The notes under the pieces were generated by a model that saw only the letters and a list, made by a program, of their open reading frames with translations, was not told the origin of the DNA and ran no database searches. From NCBI RefSeq assembly GCF_003581615.1, contig NZ_QXFH01000076.1, positions 124,001 through 188,000 on the forward strand: a stretch of DNA of 64,000 bases. Reading direction: 5' to 3'. Of this stretch, positions 33,957 through 42,267 are shown in pieces. The position numbers and the translations under genes were made by a program. Each line of letters opens with the position of its first letter. The first letter of the stretch is position 1. This DNA is from Flagellimonas lutimaris. Its GTDB lineage: Bacteria > Bacteroidota > Bacteroidia > Flavobacteriales > Flavobacteriaceae.

Positions 33957-36900
33957 TTAAAAACTAAATTGAAGCCCTAACGTAAGCTGCCTTAAAGGGG
34001 GCAACCGAATATTGGAGGGCTGTTCCGGATCTGGTCCCAGATAATCGGTAAGTGTCCATAGGTTTTGCCCTTGGAGATAGACATTGATATCCAATCCATT
34101 GTCCAAACCAGGTACTTTATAGTTCAGGGATATATTGCGCAACCGAACAAAGGAAGCATCGGATACCGCGGCATTGCTCTCTTGCTGCAAGGCCCCTTGA
34201 TTGTTGCTTAAATCCAGACCACTGGAAGCGCGTTGAATATCCGTGATATCCCCAGGTTCCTGCCAACGATCGTACAACTGCACCAAGGAATTGGTCTGCC
34301 ATCCAGGGGAGGCATTGTACCGCAATGCATTATAGGCCTTTTGCTTTTTAAACTGGAAGAACACATCCAAGGTCAGATCTCCCCATTTAAAGGTATTGCC
34401 AAGTCCCCCATAAAAGTCCGGTGCCAGGTCCTCGATCCATTCCCGGTCTTCTGAACTACTGATATTACCATCGCCATTATAGTCCTCGAATTGGTACAAT
34501 CCCGTCTCAGGATCGACCCCTAAGGACTGGTACAAATTGACGATGGTCAAGGGTTCCCCCAGTACATATCGATTGGCGAATGTGGAAGTTTCCAAGCCAT
34601 CAAAGGCCACTAGCTTGTTTTTGGGTATCGTCAAATTAAATGTGGTGGTCCAACCGAACTTACCGGACCTGATATTCACCGTGTTCAAATCAATCTCCAC
34701 ACCTGTGTTTTCCACAATGGCATCAAAATTCCCCGTCAAAGAGGAAAAGCCCGTGGTGGCCGCCAAGGGTATGCCGACCAACTGGTTGGAGGAACGGTTT
34801 CGGTACCAAGAAGCATTGACCATCACCCTATCCTTAAAAAAACCCAGCTCCAGGGCAGCTTCCAGTTTTTTGTTTTCCTCCCAACCAAATTGGGGGTTGA
34901 ATATGCCCGTAGGCTCCACCACGGTCACCCCATTGTAATTGTTCCCAGTGACCGAATAGGTATCCAAGAAGCGGTAATCCCCGATATTATCACTTCCCGT
35001 GGTCCCATAGCTGGCACGCAGTTTCCCAAAACTCAATGGGGAATCCGCTCCAAAGATGGATTCCTCCGAAAAGATCCAGGCCAATCCCACCGCACCAAAA
35101 TTTCCAAACTGTCTACCGGGCCCGAAACGGGAGGAGCCATCACGTCTTCCCGTCAGATTAAGTAAATATCGATTCAAAACGTTAAGATTGACCCGTCCAA
35201 ATACCGCGTTGTATCGGTACTCGCTATCGGAATTGGAAAGTACCTCCAAAGTTTCAGCGGCTGCCATGTTCCGTATCAATTCATTATTGGGGAACCCACG
35301 GCCCCTCAGCACCGATTGTTCAGAGGTCTCCTGTTGGAATGTGGTTCCCAATAGCACATCCATTGAAACTCCGTCCCATTCCTTTCGCCAGTTCAATTGT
35401 GGCTCAATGATCCACGACTCCCTTTGGGAACCATTGGTCATGAGACTGGAATAATTCTGTGGGGTAAGCCCAAAACCTGGATTTCTGGCCGAGCTGGGCA
35501 TGGTCCGATAGGTATCCAAGCGGTAATTGGTATACCCGAAACTGGATTTCAGTTCCAAATTGGGTCGTATCGCATACGAAAGCACCGCATTGGATATCAG
35601 GGTTTTTGAACCGACCACATAGGATTCCTCCAAAATGGCCAAGGGATTGTCCCAGGTATTGTTCTCCCAGTTCAAATTCCCCTCTTCATCAAAAAGTGCC
35701 GGGGCATTGGGTGGCAAGGTATAGGCCTGTGCCGTAAAATCGCCACTGGGCAACTGGTTGTTCTCTTGGCTGTAACTCGTGGACAAATTGAGCATAAAAC
35801 GCCCATTCTCCGATCTATGGTTCAGATTGGAGTGAACACTCGCCCTCTCGTATTTAAAATCCCCGGGGAAGACCGTGGTCTCCTTTTGATAAGCGCCACT
35901 GACCAAGAACTGGGTCAAATCATTGCCCCCGGACACCGAGAGTTGTGCATTGTTACGGTATGCCGTACCTCCGATAAGTTCTTCCTGCCAATCCGTATAC
36001 CGATCTTGATCCCAAGTCTTAAGATCGGGCCAGAAAAAATCAAAGATGGGACCTTCGAACAGGTCCTGAAACCCATCATTGGCAATACCTTCCCTTCGCA
36101 ATTCCAAGTACTGTGGCGTATCCAGAAGCTCCAAATAGTTGGACACTTCACCAAGGGTGGTACTCAGGTGGGCATCAAAACGCGTCTTTCCGGCCCTACC
36201 CTTCTTGGTGGTGATCAACACCACGCCATTGGCCCCCCGGGAACCATAAATGGCAGTGGCGTCCGCATCCTTCAAAACTTCGATGCTTTCAATATCACTG
36301 GGATTGATAGCATTTAGCGGACTGATATCCCCTCCCACGATCTGATTGGAAACCCGGGCCGCTCCCAAGGACTGGGAACCAAAGGGCACCCCATCCACAA
36401 TAAATAAGGGATCGGAAGCCCCATTTAGAAAATTCCGCCCCCGGACCTCCACGGAAAACCCACCTCCGGGAACCCCGGTATTCTGGACGATGTTGACCCC
36501 TGACATATGCCCCTGCATACCCGCCAAGGGGTTGGCCACGGGTTGCTTTTCCAAAACATCGGACGTAACGGTGGCAATATTACCGGTACGCGCCTTTTCG
36601 GAGACCTTATAATAACCCGCATTGAGCACCACTTCACCCAAGGCGGTCACATCCTCTACCATGAAGATACGAATGTCATCCCTACCGGACAGTGGAACGG
36701 ATTGTGATTTAAATCCCACCATGGAAAAGACCAGCACATCCCCATCGGAAGCAGCGATACGAAAGCCGCCGTCCATATCGGAAATGGTACCGGTACCAGT
36801 GGCCTCAACTACAATGTTGACACCAGGCAACGGATTGCCATCCATATCGGTAACGGTACCCGATACCATGGTCTGAAAACGCATGATTTTCGTACCGGCC

Positions 36901-36989
36901 AAGACATTAGATGAATGCCATGGAGCCAATACTAAATAAAACAGTAAGAGCAGGACGGTCCTGCTGACATAAAAAGATAAATTCTTCAT
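33957..36989 (-). CDS. SusC/RagA-family TonB-linked outer-membrane protein
   Basis: This 1010-residue TonB-dependent importer heads the locus. After the signal peptide (about 1-32) comes a carboxypeptidase-regulatory-like domain (about 40-125, VSGTVTDMDGNPLPGVNIVV), then the SusC plug with LAGMQGHMSGVNIVQNTG and VLKDADATAIYGSRGANGVVLITTK, and a barrel ending in LGLQFSF. It works with SusD as a lid-and-bucket importer. Full length, no frameshift. Confidence 0.95.
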   Translation of the reverse strand: MKNLSFYVSRTVLLLLFYLVLAPWHSSNVLAGTKIMRFQTMVSGTVTDMDGNPLPGVNIVVEATGTGTISDMDGGFRIAASDGDVLVFSMVGFKSQSVPLSGRDDIRIFMVEDVTALGEVVLNAGYYKVSEKARTGNIATVTSDVLEKQPVANPLAGMQGHMSGVNIVQNTGVPGGGFSVEVRGRNFLNGASDPLFIVDGVPFGSQSLGAARVSNQIVGGDISPLNAINPSDIESIEVLKDADATAIYGSRGANGVVLITTKKGRAGKTRFDAHLSTTLGEVSNYLELLDTPQYLELRREGIANDGFQDLFEGPIFDFFWPDLKTWDQDRYTDWQEELIGGTAYRNNAQLSVSGGNDLTQFLVSGAYQKETTVFPGDFKYERASVHSNLNHRSENGRFMLNLSTSYSQENNQLPSGDFTAQAYTLPPNAPALFDEEGNLNWENNTWDNPLAILEESYVVGSKTLISNAVLSYAIRPNLELKSSFGYTNYRLDTYRTMPSSARNPGFGLTPQNYSSLMTNGSQRESWIIEPQLNWRKEWDGVSMDVLLGTTFQQETSEQSVLRGRGFPNNELIRNMAAAETLEVLSNSDSEYRYNAVFGRVNLNVLNRYLLNLTGRRDGSSRFGPGRQFGNFGAVGLAWIFSEESIFGADSPLSFGKLRASYGTTGSDNIGDYRFLDTYSVTGNNYNGVTVVEPTGIFNPQFGWEENKKLEAALELGFFKDRVMVNASWYRNRSSNQLVGIPLAATTGFSSLTGNFDAIVENTGVEIDLNTVNIRSGKFGWTTTFNLTIPKNKLVAFDGLETSTFANRYVLGEPLTIVNLYQSLGVDPETGLYQFEDYNGDGNISSSEDREWIEDLAPDFYGGLGNTFKWGDLTLDVFFQFKKQKAYNALRYNASPGWQTNSLVQLYDRWQEPGDITDIQRASSGLDLSNNQGALQQESNAAVSDASFVRLRNISLNYKVPGLDNGLDINVYLQGQNLWTLTDYLGPDPEQPSNIRLPPLRQLTLGLQFSF

Positions 36990-37035
36990 AATTTTGAGAT
37001 AGTTTGATTAAACAGTTTGTGTTTATTGAATCACA

Positions 37036-37071
37036 CCTCTGGACAGCTACGACCCTGTCTGGAGGTTTTTT
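37036..37071 (+). terminator. Hairpin with T-run, plus strand, upstream of susC
   Basis: CCTCTGGACAG (37036-37046) and CTGTCTGGAGG (37055-37065) form an imperfect stem followed by TTTTTT. It would end a plus-strand RNA coming from the susC leader, that is, an antisense RNA. TAATTTTG at 36989-36996 on the plus strand could be its -7 box. An alternative is a leader hairpin of the susC message. Confidence 0.45.
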
Positions 37072-37513
37072 ATTTACACTGCCCTCAAGTCACCACAAAA
37101 TCGTAACTTATAAGGGCCAAGGTTCAGGCAAAGAACACCCTGTCCAGGCACAAGCTGTACCTAGAGATAGGACTCCTAAAAAAGAAATGGACTATGAAAA
37201 TGGATTAGGGCCGGATACCCCAAAAGTGTATACGTCAGTCATGGGACAAAGAGATAAAACGAATCCAGAAACAATAAAACGGATATCCCACAACTATAGT
37301 CACAACATCAATTAAATGGGATTCTTGGGCTTCTTACGAAACAGGATATCGAACACCGAGTGCGATGTCCCAAAAACAGGACAAAAACACGATGTGAACC
37401 CCACATTAAAAAGTTGCCAAATGTTTCCCATAACCATAAAAGGTAAGCGACACATCGAAAAAAATAAAACCAAACGCCAAGAAACAAGTTGGGCGTGAAA
37501 ACTCAACTCATTG

Positions 37514-37615
37514 CCATTGGGGTACTGGTATACCTTGCAACAATAAGCGAGCTCACGCCCGGGTCGTGAGCAAACTGCTTATCATCTCGTTGCAAAAATT
37601 ACCAGTTTTCAATGG
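37514..37615. repeat. Nested palindrome of five stems (about 100 nt)
   Basis: Five perfect stems pair in strictly nested order: CCATTG/CAATGG (37514-37519 with 37610-37615), ACTGGTA/TACCAGT (37524-37530, 37600-37606), TTGCAAC/GTTGCAA (37535-37541, 37589-37595), ATAAGC/GCTTAT (37543-37548, 37577-37582) and GCTCACG/CGTGAGC (37551-37557, 37565-37571). The whole can fold into one long interrupted hairpin like an attC site, a transposon end or a structured RNA. It marks the left edge of the defence island. Confidence 0.75.
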
Positions 37616-37686
37616 CGAGATTCAAAGCGAATGCTTCTAGTATTTTCCTTTTAGAAGAATCGCAAATGTATTTATAACAATGGCAA

Positions 37687-37716
37687 GATAGCAAATTTTT
37701 ATAATCATTTGCTATC
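37687..37716. promoter_or_regulatory. Palindromic operator-like site before the XRE-like gene
   Basis: GATAGCAAA (37687-37695) and TTTGCTATC (37708-37716) form a perfect 9-bp inverted repeat with a 12-base spacer, 32 bases before the regulator gene. The layout fits autorepression by a dimeric HTH protein. Confidence 0.5.
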
Positions 37717-37748
37717 GCGAACAGATATTTTTTTGTGAACCTCTTTTT

Positions 37749-38075
37749 TTGAATAAAGTAAACAAGTTGCCAAAGAGTAATTCAAATAAAATAGAATTAA
37801 AAAAGATAAACGCTTTAGTGAATAAGTATTTATGCAATTTTATCACTAAAAAATTCTTTAGCCCATTTTATGATAAAGACGGCAACGAAATCTCACAAAA
37901 TGAATATTCCAAAGGTTGTGGGATTACTTCATCAACTTTAAGTAAAATTAAACAATTAGACGGCTACAATATTCCTTTAACCACTGTTTACAGTATTTGT
38001 CGTTTTGAAAATTGTTCCTTGCAAGATTTTTTTTCAGAATTTGAAAAGGAATATGGAACAAACATCCGGCCTTGA
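37749..38075 (+). CDS. XRE-like helix-turn-helix protein
   Basis: This 108-residue basic protein starts with TTG (37749); no earlier ATG is available. Residues about 45-100 read as a helix-turn-helix of XRE type: ISQNEYSKGCGITSSTLSKIKQLDGYNIPLTTVYSICRFENCSLQDFF. It is the first gene of the AT-rich island and may repress it or itself through the palindrome at 37687-37716. No enzyme features. Start codon assignment is uncertain. Confidence 0.65.
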   Translation: MNKVNKLPKSNSNKIELKKINALVNKYLCNFITKKFFSPFYDKDGNEISQNEYSKGCGITSSTLSKIKQLDGYNIPLTTVYSICRFENCSLQDFFSEFEKEYGTNIRP

Positions 38076-38277
38076 GGCAACAAAAATAACAAGTTTACTT
38101 TCCTTACAGAATGCCGTATTTCTTCCTGATTGGTATTTCTTACTTTTAGTTCGATTCTGTCTTAAGAAACCTTGTAGCTTTGATATCAGGTATTTTAAAA
38201 AAGCAAAACCTGGACCAAGCCAACCACATTGGAAATGTATGCTCAAATAAGTTCATTATATAAAACTGTTGTATGTA

Positions 38278-39153
38278 ATGGAAGAAAACATTTTGGATAA
38301 AATGTCAAAATTGAAAGGAATGAATTCTAAACTGATAGAAATGGGTAAAATTGCCGACAGATTTGCATTGCCTGAAAGTGTTCAGCGAATGATTGATACA
38401 CAAAACAAATTCAAATCCTTACTTCCAAAGATAGAAATACCAACTTATATTTTTCAAAAGTTTGATATTCCAAAGTTTAAACCATTATTAAATTCCGAAC
38501 TACTTGAAAGTTTAAGGAACATTGGGAACATTGGTGAAAGGTTAAAGAATAATCCTGAATTACAATTTGGATTTATAACAGACCTTGAAATTCTAAATTT
38601 AAAATCCGCAGAGGAATTTAAAGAAAGTTTAGTTACAAATTTGACCGATGAAGACATAAAAACCAAAGAAGAAATTTTGGCAGAAAATCTTGTGCCATAT
38701 TTGGAAAAACTTGGGCTTGATAATCTGTGGTATGGAGCAAATCACGCACTCGAAAACAATTCAAATCCTGACAGATTAAGACATTGCTTAATTTCTTTGC
38801 GTACAATTTTGGAATATTTAATTGACGACATTCTCGCACCAATTGAGAAATTGAAAGATGAAGAAATGTTTGAGAAAGAGTTTATGAAATATAAAAATGG
38901 AAAACAAAAACTAATTCACGTACGAATTAAAAGAGAGCAGAAAATTGAGTTTTTTACATCTCAATTTGAATATGGAATGTTAGAAGATTTTACCAAAAAT
39001 GAGATAAAATATGTATGTGATTGTTATTCGATTTTATGCAATGTTCATCAACCAAATGTCGGAATTACAGAAAATCAAGTTAGGAGTTTAAAAGTCAAAA
39101 CTGGAATTACGATTTGGTTATTGGCTTATCTAAACGAAATAATTAGTGAATAA
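38278..39153 (+). CDS. Uncharacterised protein of the defence island, possibly a predicted nuclease
   Basis: I take the ATG at 38278 (MEENILDKMSK, 291 residues). The first 130 residues are helical and charged. The C-terminal half (about 145-290), with GANHALENNSNPDRLRHCLISLRTILEYLIDDILAP and a final KTGITIWLLAYLNEI, resembles the predicted pPIWI-associated nuclease families and other all-helical domains in anti-phage loci. No proven catalytic motif is seen, so a nuclease function is a guess. It sits alone before the first folded repeat, outside the SIR2-HerA cassette. Confidence 0.55.
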   Translation: MEENILDKMSKLKGMNSKLIEMGKIADRFALPESVQRMIDTQNKFKSLLPKIEIPTYIFQKFDIPKFKPLLNSELLESLRNIGNIGERLKNNPELQFGFITDLEILNLKSAEEFKESLVTNLTDEDIKTKEEILAENLVPYLEKLGLDNLWYGANHALENNSNPDRLRHCLISLRTILEYLIDDILAPIEKLKDEEMFEKEFMKYKNGKQKLIHVRIKREQKIEFFTSQFEYGMLEDFTKNEIKYVCDCYSILCNVHQPNVGITENQVRSLKVKTGITIWLLAYLNEIISE

Positions 39154-39171
39154 AGCACTACACATAACAAT

Positions 39172-39279
39172 GGTTAAAAGTAGTTGCTTGTTCTCACCTA
39201 CTTCTGAAAATTCTCCAGAATTTTCAGTTTGGTGCGCACTGGCAAAGTTAAGTACTAACGTACGCAACTACTCATAGCC
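39172..39279 (+). repeat. Folded repeat, copy A (attC-like)
   Basis: Outer stem: GGTTA (39172) with TAGCC (39275-39279) and AGTAGTTGC (39179-39187) with GCAACTACT (39264-39272). Inner stem: CTGAAAATTCT (39204-39214) with AGAATTTTCAG (39217-39227). Copy B at 44018-44135 has the same order, orientation and most of the sequence, including CAAAGTTAAGT. Together they bracket SIR2, HerA and the DUF262 gene. The two-arm hairpin with unpaired middle resembles integron attC sites, though no integron integrase is in the window. Confidence 0.8.
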
Positions 39280-39330
39280 TAGAAAGTTGTTCTTAATATT
39301 GAAAAACACCGAGTATAAAACAAAAAATGG

Positions 39331-40362
39331 ATGAATAAAGAAAAAGAAGCTGTATTAAAACAATTACAAACTTGGACAAATAATATTCCTCTAATTGTTC
39401 TTGGAAGCGGAGCTTCTGTTCCTTTTAAACTTCCTTCAATGTGGACTTTGGGGGATTTTTTGAAAAGTTCAATAAGTTTTACAGATTCTAATGACCAAGC
39501 TCAATTTGAAAAATTTAAAGACGAATTTGACAAAACTGGTGATTTAGAAAAAACACTTACAAAACTTCAATTAAGAACCAATGTACTTGCTGAAATCGTT
39601 GATAAAACTTGGGAACTTGTCAATGAATCAGATTTAAAAGCGTACGAGAAAATTATCAACAAAGAAATTGAATTTCCCTTAGCCGAGTTATTAAAATATT
39701 TCTTAGACACAGCAGGTAAAAAAGTTTCAGTTGTAACAACGAACTATGATAGGTTAGCTGAATATGCTACTAGTCTTGCCAAAGCGATTGTATGTAGTGG
39801 TTATGCTCAAAGTCATATTGGACACTTCTCAAACAATATTCAATCCAATAATTTAGCATCTTTAAACGGATATAAAGGACAAGTAAACATATGGAAAGTT
39901 CACGGTTCGTTAGACTGGTTTAAATCTAATGAAGATGAAAATATTCAACTTCCCTTAAGACAAAGTATTCCTAAAGACTATCGACCTTTAATTGTAACAC
40001 CAGGCTTAAGCAAATATTCGGAGACACATAATGAACCTTATAGAACAATTTTCACACAAGCAGACTCTGAAATTGAGAATGCAAATGGGTTTTTATGTAT
40101 TGGCTATGGGTTTAATGACACTCATGTTCAACCAAAACTAATTGAACAAATAAAAAACAATAAGCCAATTGTTGTAATAACAAAAGAACTTACTGAAAAA
40201 ACTAAACAATCAATCATTGATAATAAATGCCAAAAGTACTTGCTTATCGAAGAGGCTAATTATAAAGACACCAAAATTTATTCTTCCAAATTTGGAGAAT
40301 TTGTAATTGAAGATACTAGTTACTGGGAATTAGGAGAATATTTAAAACTAATCATTTCATAA
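39331..40362 (+). CDS. SIR2-family NADase of a SIR2-HerA defence system
   Basis: This 343-residue cytoplasmic protein has a SIR2 catalytic domain: GSGAS at 25-29 (NAD-binding), TTNYDR at about 136-141, KVHGSLDW with H191, and GYGFNDTHVQ near 250. SIR2 proteins paired with HerA deplete NAD+ or degrade DNA on phage infection, stopping phage spread. The gene lies 8 bases before the herA-like gene, forming the known two-gene SIR2-HerA system. Key NAD motifs are intact. Confidence 0.9.
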   Translation: MNKEKEAVLKQLQTWTNNIPLIVLGSGASVPFKLPSMWTLGDFLKSSISFTDSNDQAQFEKFKDEFDKTGDLEKTLTKLQLRTNVLAEIVDKTWELVNESDLKAYEKIINKEIEFPLAELLKYFLDTAGKKVSVVTTNYDRLAEYATSLAKAIVCSGYAQSHIGHFSNNIQSNNLASLNGYKGQVNIWKVHGSLDWFKSNEDENIQLPLRQSIPKDYRPLIVTPGLSKYSETHNEPYRTIFTQADSEIENANGFLCIGYGFNDTHVQPKLIEQIKNNKPIVVITKELTEKTKQSIIDNKCQKYLLIEEANYKDTKIYSSKFGEFVIEDTSYWELGEYLKLIIS

Positions 40363-40370
40363 ACAGAATC

Positions 40371-42119
40371 ATGGCTATATTCCAATTTGAAGAATCCATA
40401 AAAATCGGTACGGTTTTTAGTGTTGACACTTCTACTCTAATCGTGAAAGTTGAAGAACTTGAAAAGCTTCGAAAGCTGCAGGTAAATCATTTAATTGCTA
40501 TAAAAAGTTCAAAAGCTGGACAACATCTAATTGGTATCATCAACCGAATTACAAGAAAAGTATCCGATGACAAGAATCCAGTCTCAGATGATTTAGGTCT
40601 AACCAATTTTTTGCTAACAGAAAACATCTTAAAAGTTAACCTAATTGGCACTTTAATAGATAAGCACGGACAGAAAGAAAATGTATTCAAAAGAACGTTA
40701 GATACAGTTCCTGAAATTGAAGCAAACTGTTTTCCTATTGACGGAGAAAATATTACAAAGTTTATGGGTACAATATCATCGAAGGAAAATTATGATATTC
40801 CTCTTTCACTTGGTAAGTACTCAATTGATGAAAATGCAGATGCGTATTTGGATGGAGACAAACTTTTTCAAAGACACGCTGTAATAGTTGGAAGTACTGG
40901 CTCTGGAAAATCTTGGTGCGTAGCAAAATTGGTTGAACAAATTGCAAAACTTCCAATGGCAAATTCAATTCTTTTTGATATTCACGGTGAATATAGTGGT
41001 GAGGAATTTAAAACCAATGGAATACAACACTCAAGAGTTGCTAACCCTTCTGACTTGGGGAAAACTGGTAATCTGCAAAACGGTGTTTTAATGCTTCCTT
41101 ATTGGCTTTTGACTTATGAAGAAATGTTAGCAATGCTACTTGATAGAAGTGACAGTAATGCACCTAATCAAGCAATGCTATTTTCGAAAATAGTCTTTGA
41201 AGAAAAATTAGCTTATTTAGATTCTATTGGAGATACCGAATTTAGAGATTCAATAACTATCGATAGTCCCATACCATATAAAATTGAAAACGTATTGAAC
41301 AAATTAAAAGCTCTAGATGAAGAACGAGTTCCCGGGACAAGACCAGGTTCAGACAAAGCAGGACCATTCAATGGAAAATTGACAAGATTCGTACAAAGGT
41401 TAGAGGCAAAAAGTCAAGACAAAAGACTAGGTTTCTTATTTCAAATATCAAATGATGAGTTAGATATTGACTGGATGAATAGTTTATGTAATTCATTAAT
41501 GCAAGGTTCTAAACACAATGACCAAAAATCAGGTGTAAAAGTTATTGATTTTTCGGAGGTTCCTTCAGACGTTTTACCACTTGTTATTGGATTGGTAGCT
41601 AGAATAGTTTTCACTGTTCAGCAATGGACAGCAAATGATAAAAGACATCCTATTTGCTTATTGTGTGATGAAGCTCATTTATACATTCCCGAAAGGACAA
41701 GTCAAGATTCTGCTTCCGAACTTGGTTTAAAGAATTTTGAAAGAATTGCAAAAGAAGGAAGGAAATATGGTGTTAGTCTAACTGTCATAAGTCAAAGACC
41801 AGCAGAGGTTAACAGAACAGTTCTTAGTCAATGTAACAATTTCATATCACTAAGGTTATCAAATGCAGAAGACCAATCAGTTATAAAAAGACTACTGCCA
41901 GATAATCTTTCTGGACTAACAGATGTTTTACCAATTTTAGATATAGGAGAAGCTCTAGTCGTTGGAGACTCATCTCTTTTGCCGACAAGAATATTAATAG
42001 ATGAGCCAACTATTAAACCTCAAAGTGCAACAATTGACTTTTGGAAAGAATGGAGCAATGAAAAAGCTGAACAAGATATTCCTAGTGCGGTAATTGGACT
42101 CAGAAAACAATCAAAGTAA
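40371..42119 (+). CDS. HerA-type ATPase of the SIR2-HerA system
   Basis: This 582-residue ATPase belongs to the HerA/FtsK (DUF87) class. A HAS-barrel-like N domain (about 1-150) precedes Walker A GSTGSGKSW (174-182), Walker B LLCDEAHLYIPE near 433-444, and the sensor region VISQRPAEVNRTVLSQCNNFISLRLSN near 480-505. HerA forms hexamers that assemble with SIR2 and activate its NADase on phage DNA. Full length. Confidence 0.92.
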   Translation: MAIFQFEESIKIGTVFSVDTSTLIVKVEELEKLRKLQVNHLIAIKSSKAGQHLIGIINRITRKVSDDKNPVSDDLGLTNFLLTENILKVNLIGTLIDKHGQKENVFKRTLDTVPEIEANCFPIDGENITKFMGTISSKENYDIPLSLGKYSIDENADAYLDGDKLFQRHAVIVGSTGSGKSWCVAKLVEQIAKLPMANSILFDIHGEYSGEEFKTNGIQHSRVANPSDLGKTGNLQNGVLMLPYWLLTYEEMLAMLLDRSDSNAPNQAMLFSKIVFEEKLAYLDSIGDTEFRDSITIDSPIPYKIENVLNKLKALDEERVPGTRPGSDKAGPFNGKLTRFVQRLEAKSQDKRLGFLFQISNDELDIDWMNSLCNSLMQGSKHNDQKSGVKVIDFSEVPSDVLPLVIGLVARIVFTVQQWTANDKRHPICLLCDEAHLYIPERTSQDSASELGLKNFERIAKEGRKYGVSLTVISQRPAEVNRTVLSQCNNFISLRLSNAEDQSVIKRLLPDNLSGLTDVLPILDIGEALVVGDSSLLPTRILIDEPTIKPQSATIDFWKEWSNEKAEQDIPSAVIGLRKQSK

Positions 42120-42267
42120 AAAGTACAAAAGCGTAACAATAAGTATGAGGGGTCGTGGTTTAAGTGATAAAACAAAGATCAGCGCAAAACCGAAAAGTTA
42201 GTAAATTTTAATCCGCTACTTTACATATACAAGACCATTACCCACAATATAAACCAACCTCAATAGA

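Larger units (their letters stand above)
36990..37748. other. Long non-coding boundary region between the SusCD locus and the AT-rich island
   Basis: This 759-base stretch holds no convincing gene; several short open frames in it lack family features. It contains the hairpin with a T-run at 37036-37071, a five-stem nested palindrome at 37514-37615, and the palindrome at 37687-37716, each listed separately. Base composition turns AT-rich near 37.6 kb. Confidence 0.6.

Noticed and set aside
34900..34925. Possible attR from the GGCTCCACC match inside susC
   Set aside because: Only nine bases match the tmRNA end and the site is inside an intact gene.
37004..37506. Short frames on both strands between susC and the XRE-like gene
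   Set aside because: No domain, signal or codon pattern; the region is better explained by hairpins and non-coding DNA.
42120..42267. Third copy of the folded repeat between HerA and the DUF262 gene
   Set aside because: Some motifs (GTAACAATAAG, AGTTAGTAA) recall such sites, but no paired stems could be drawn.
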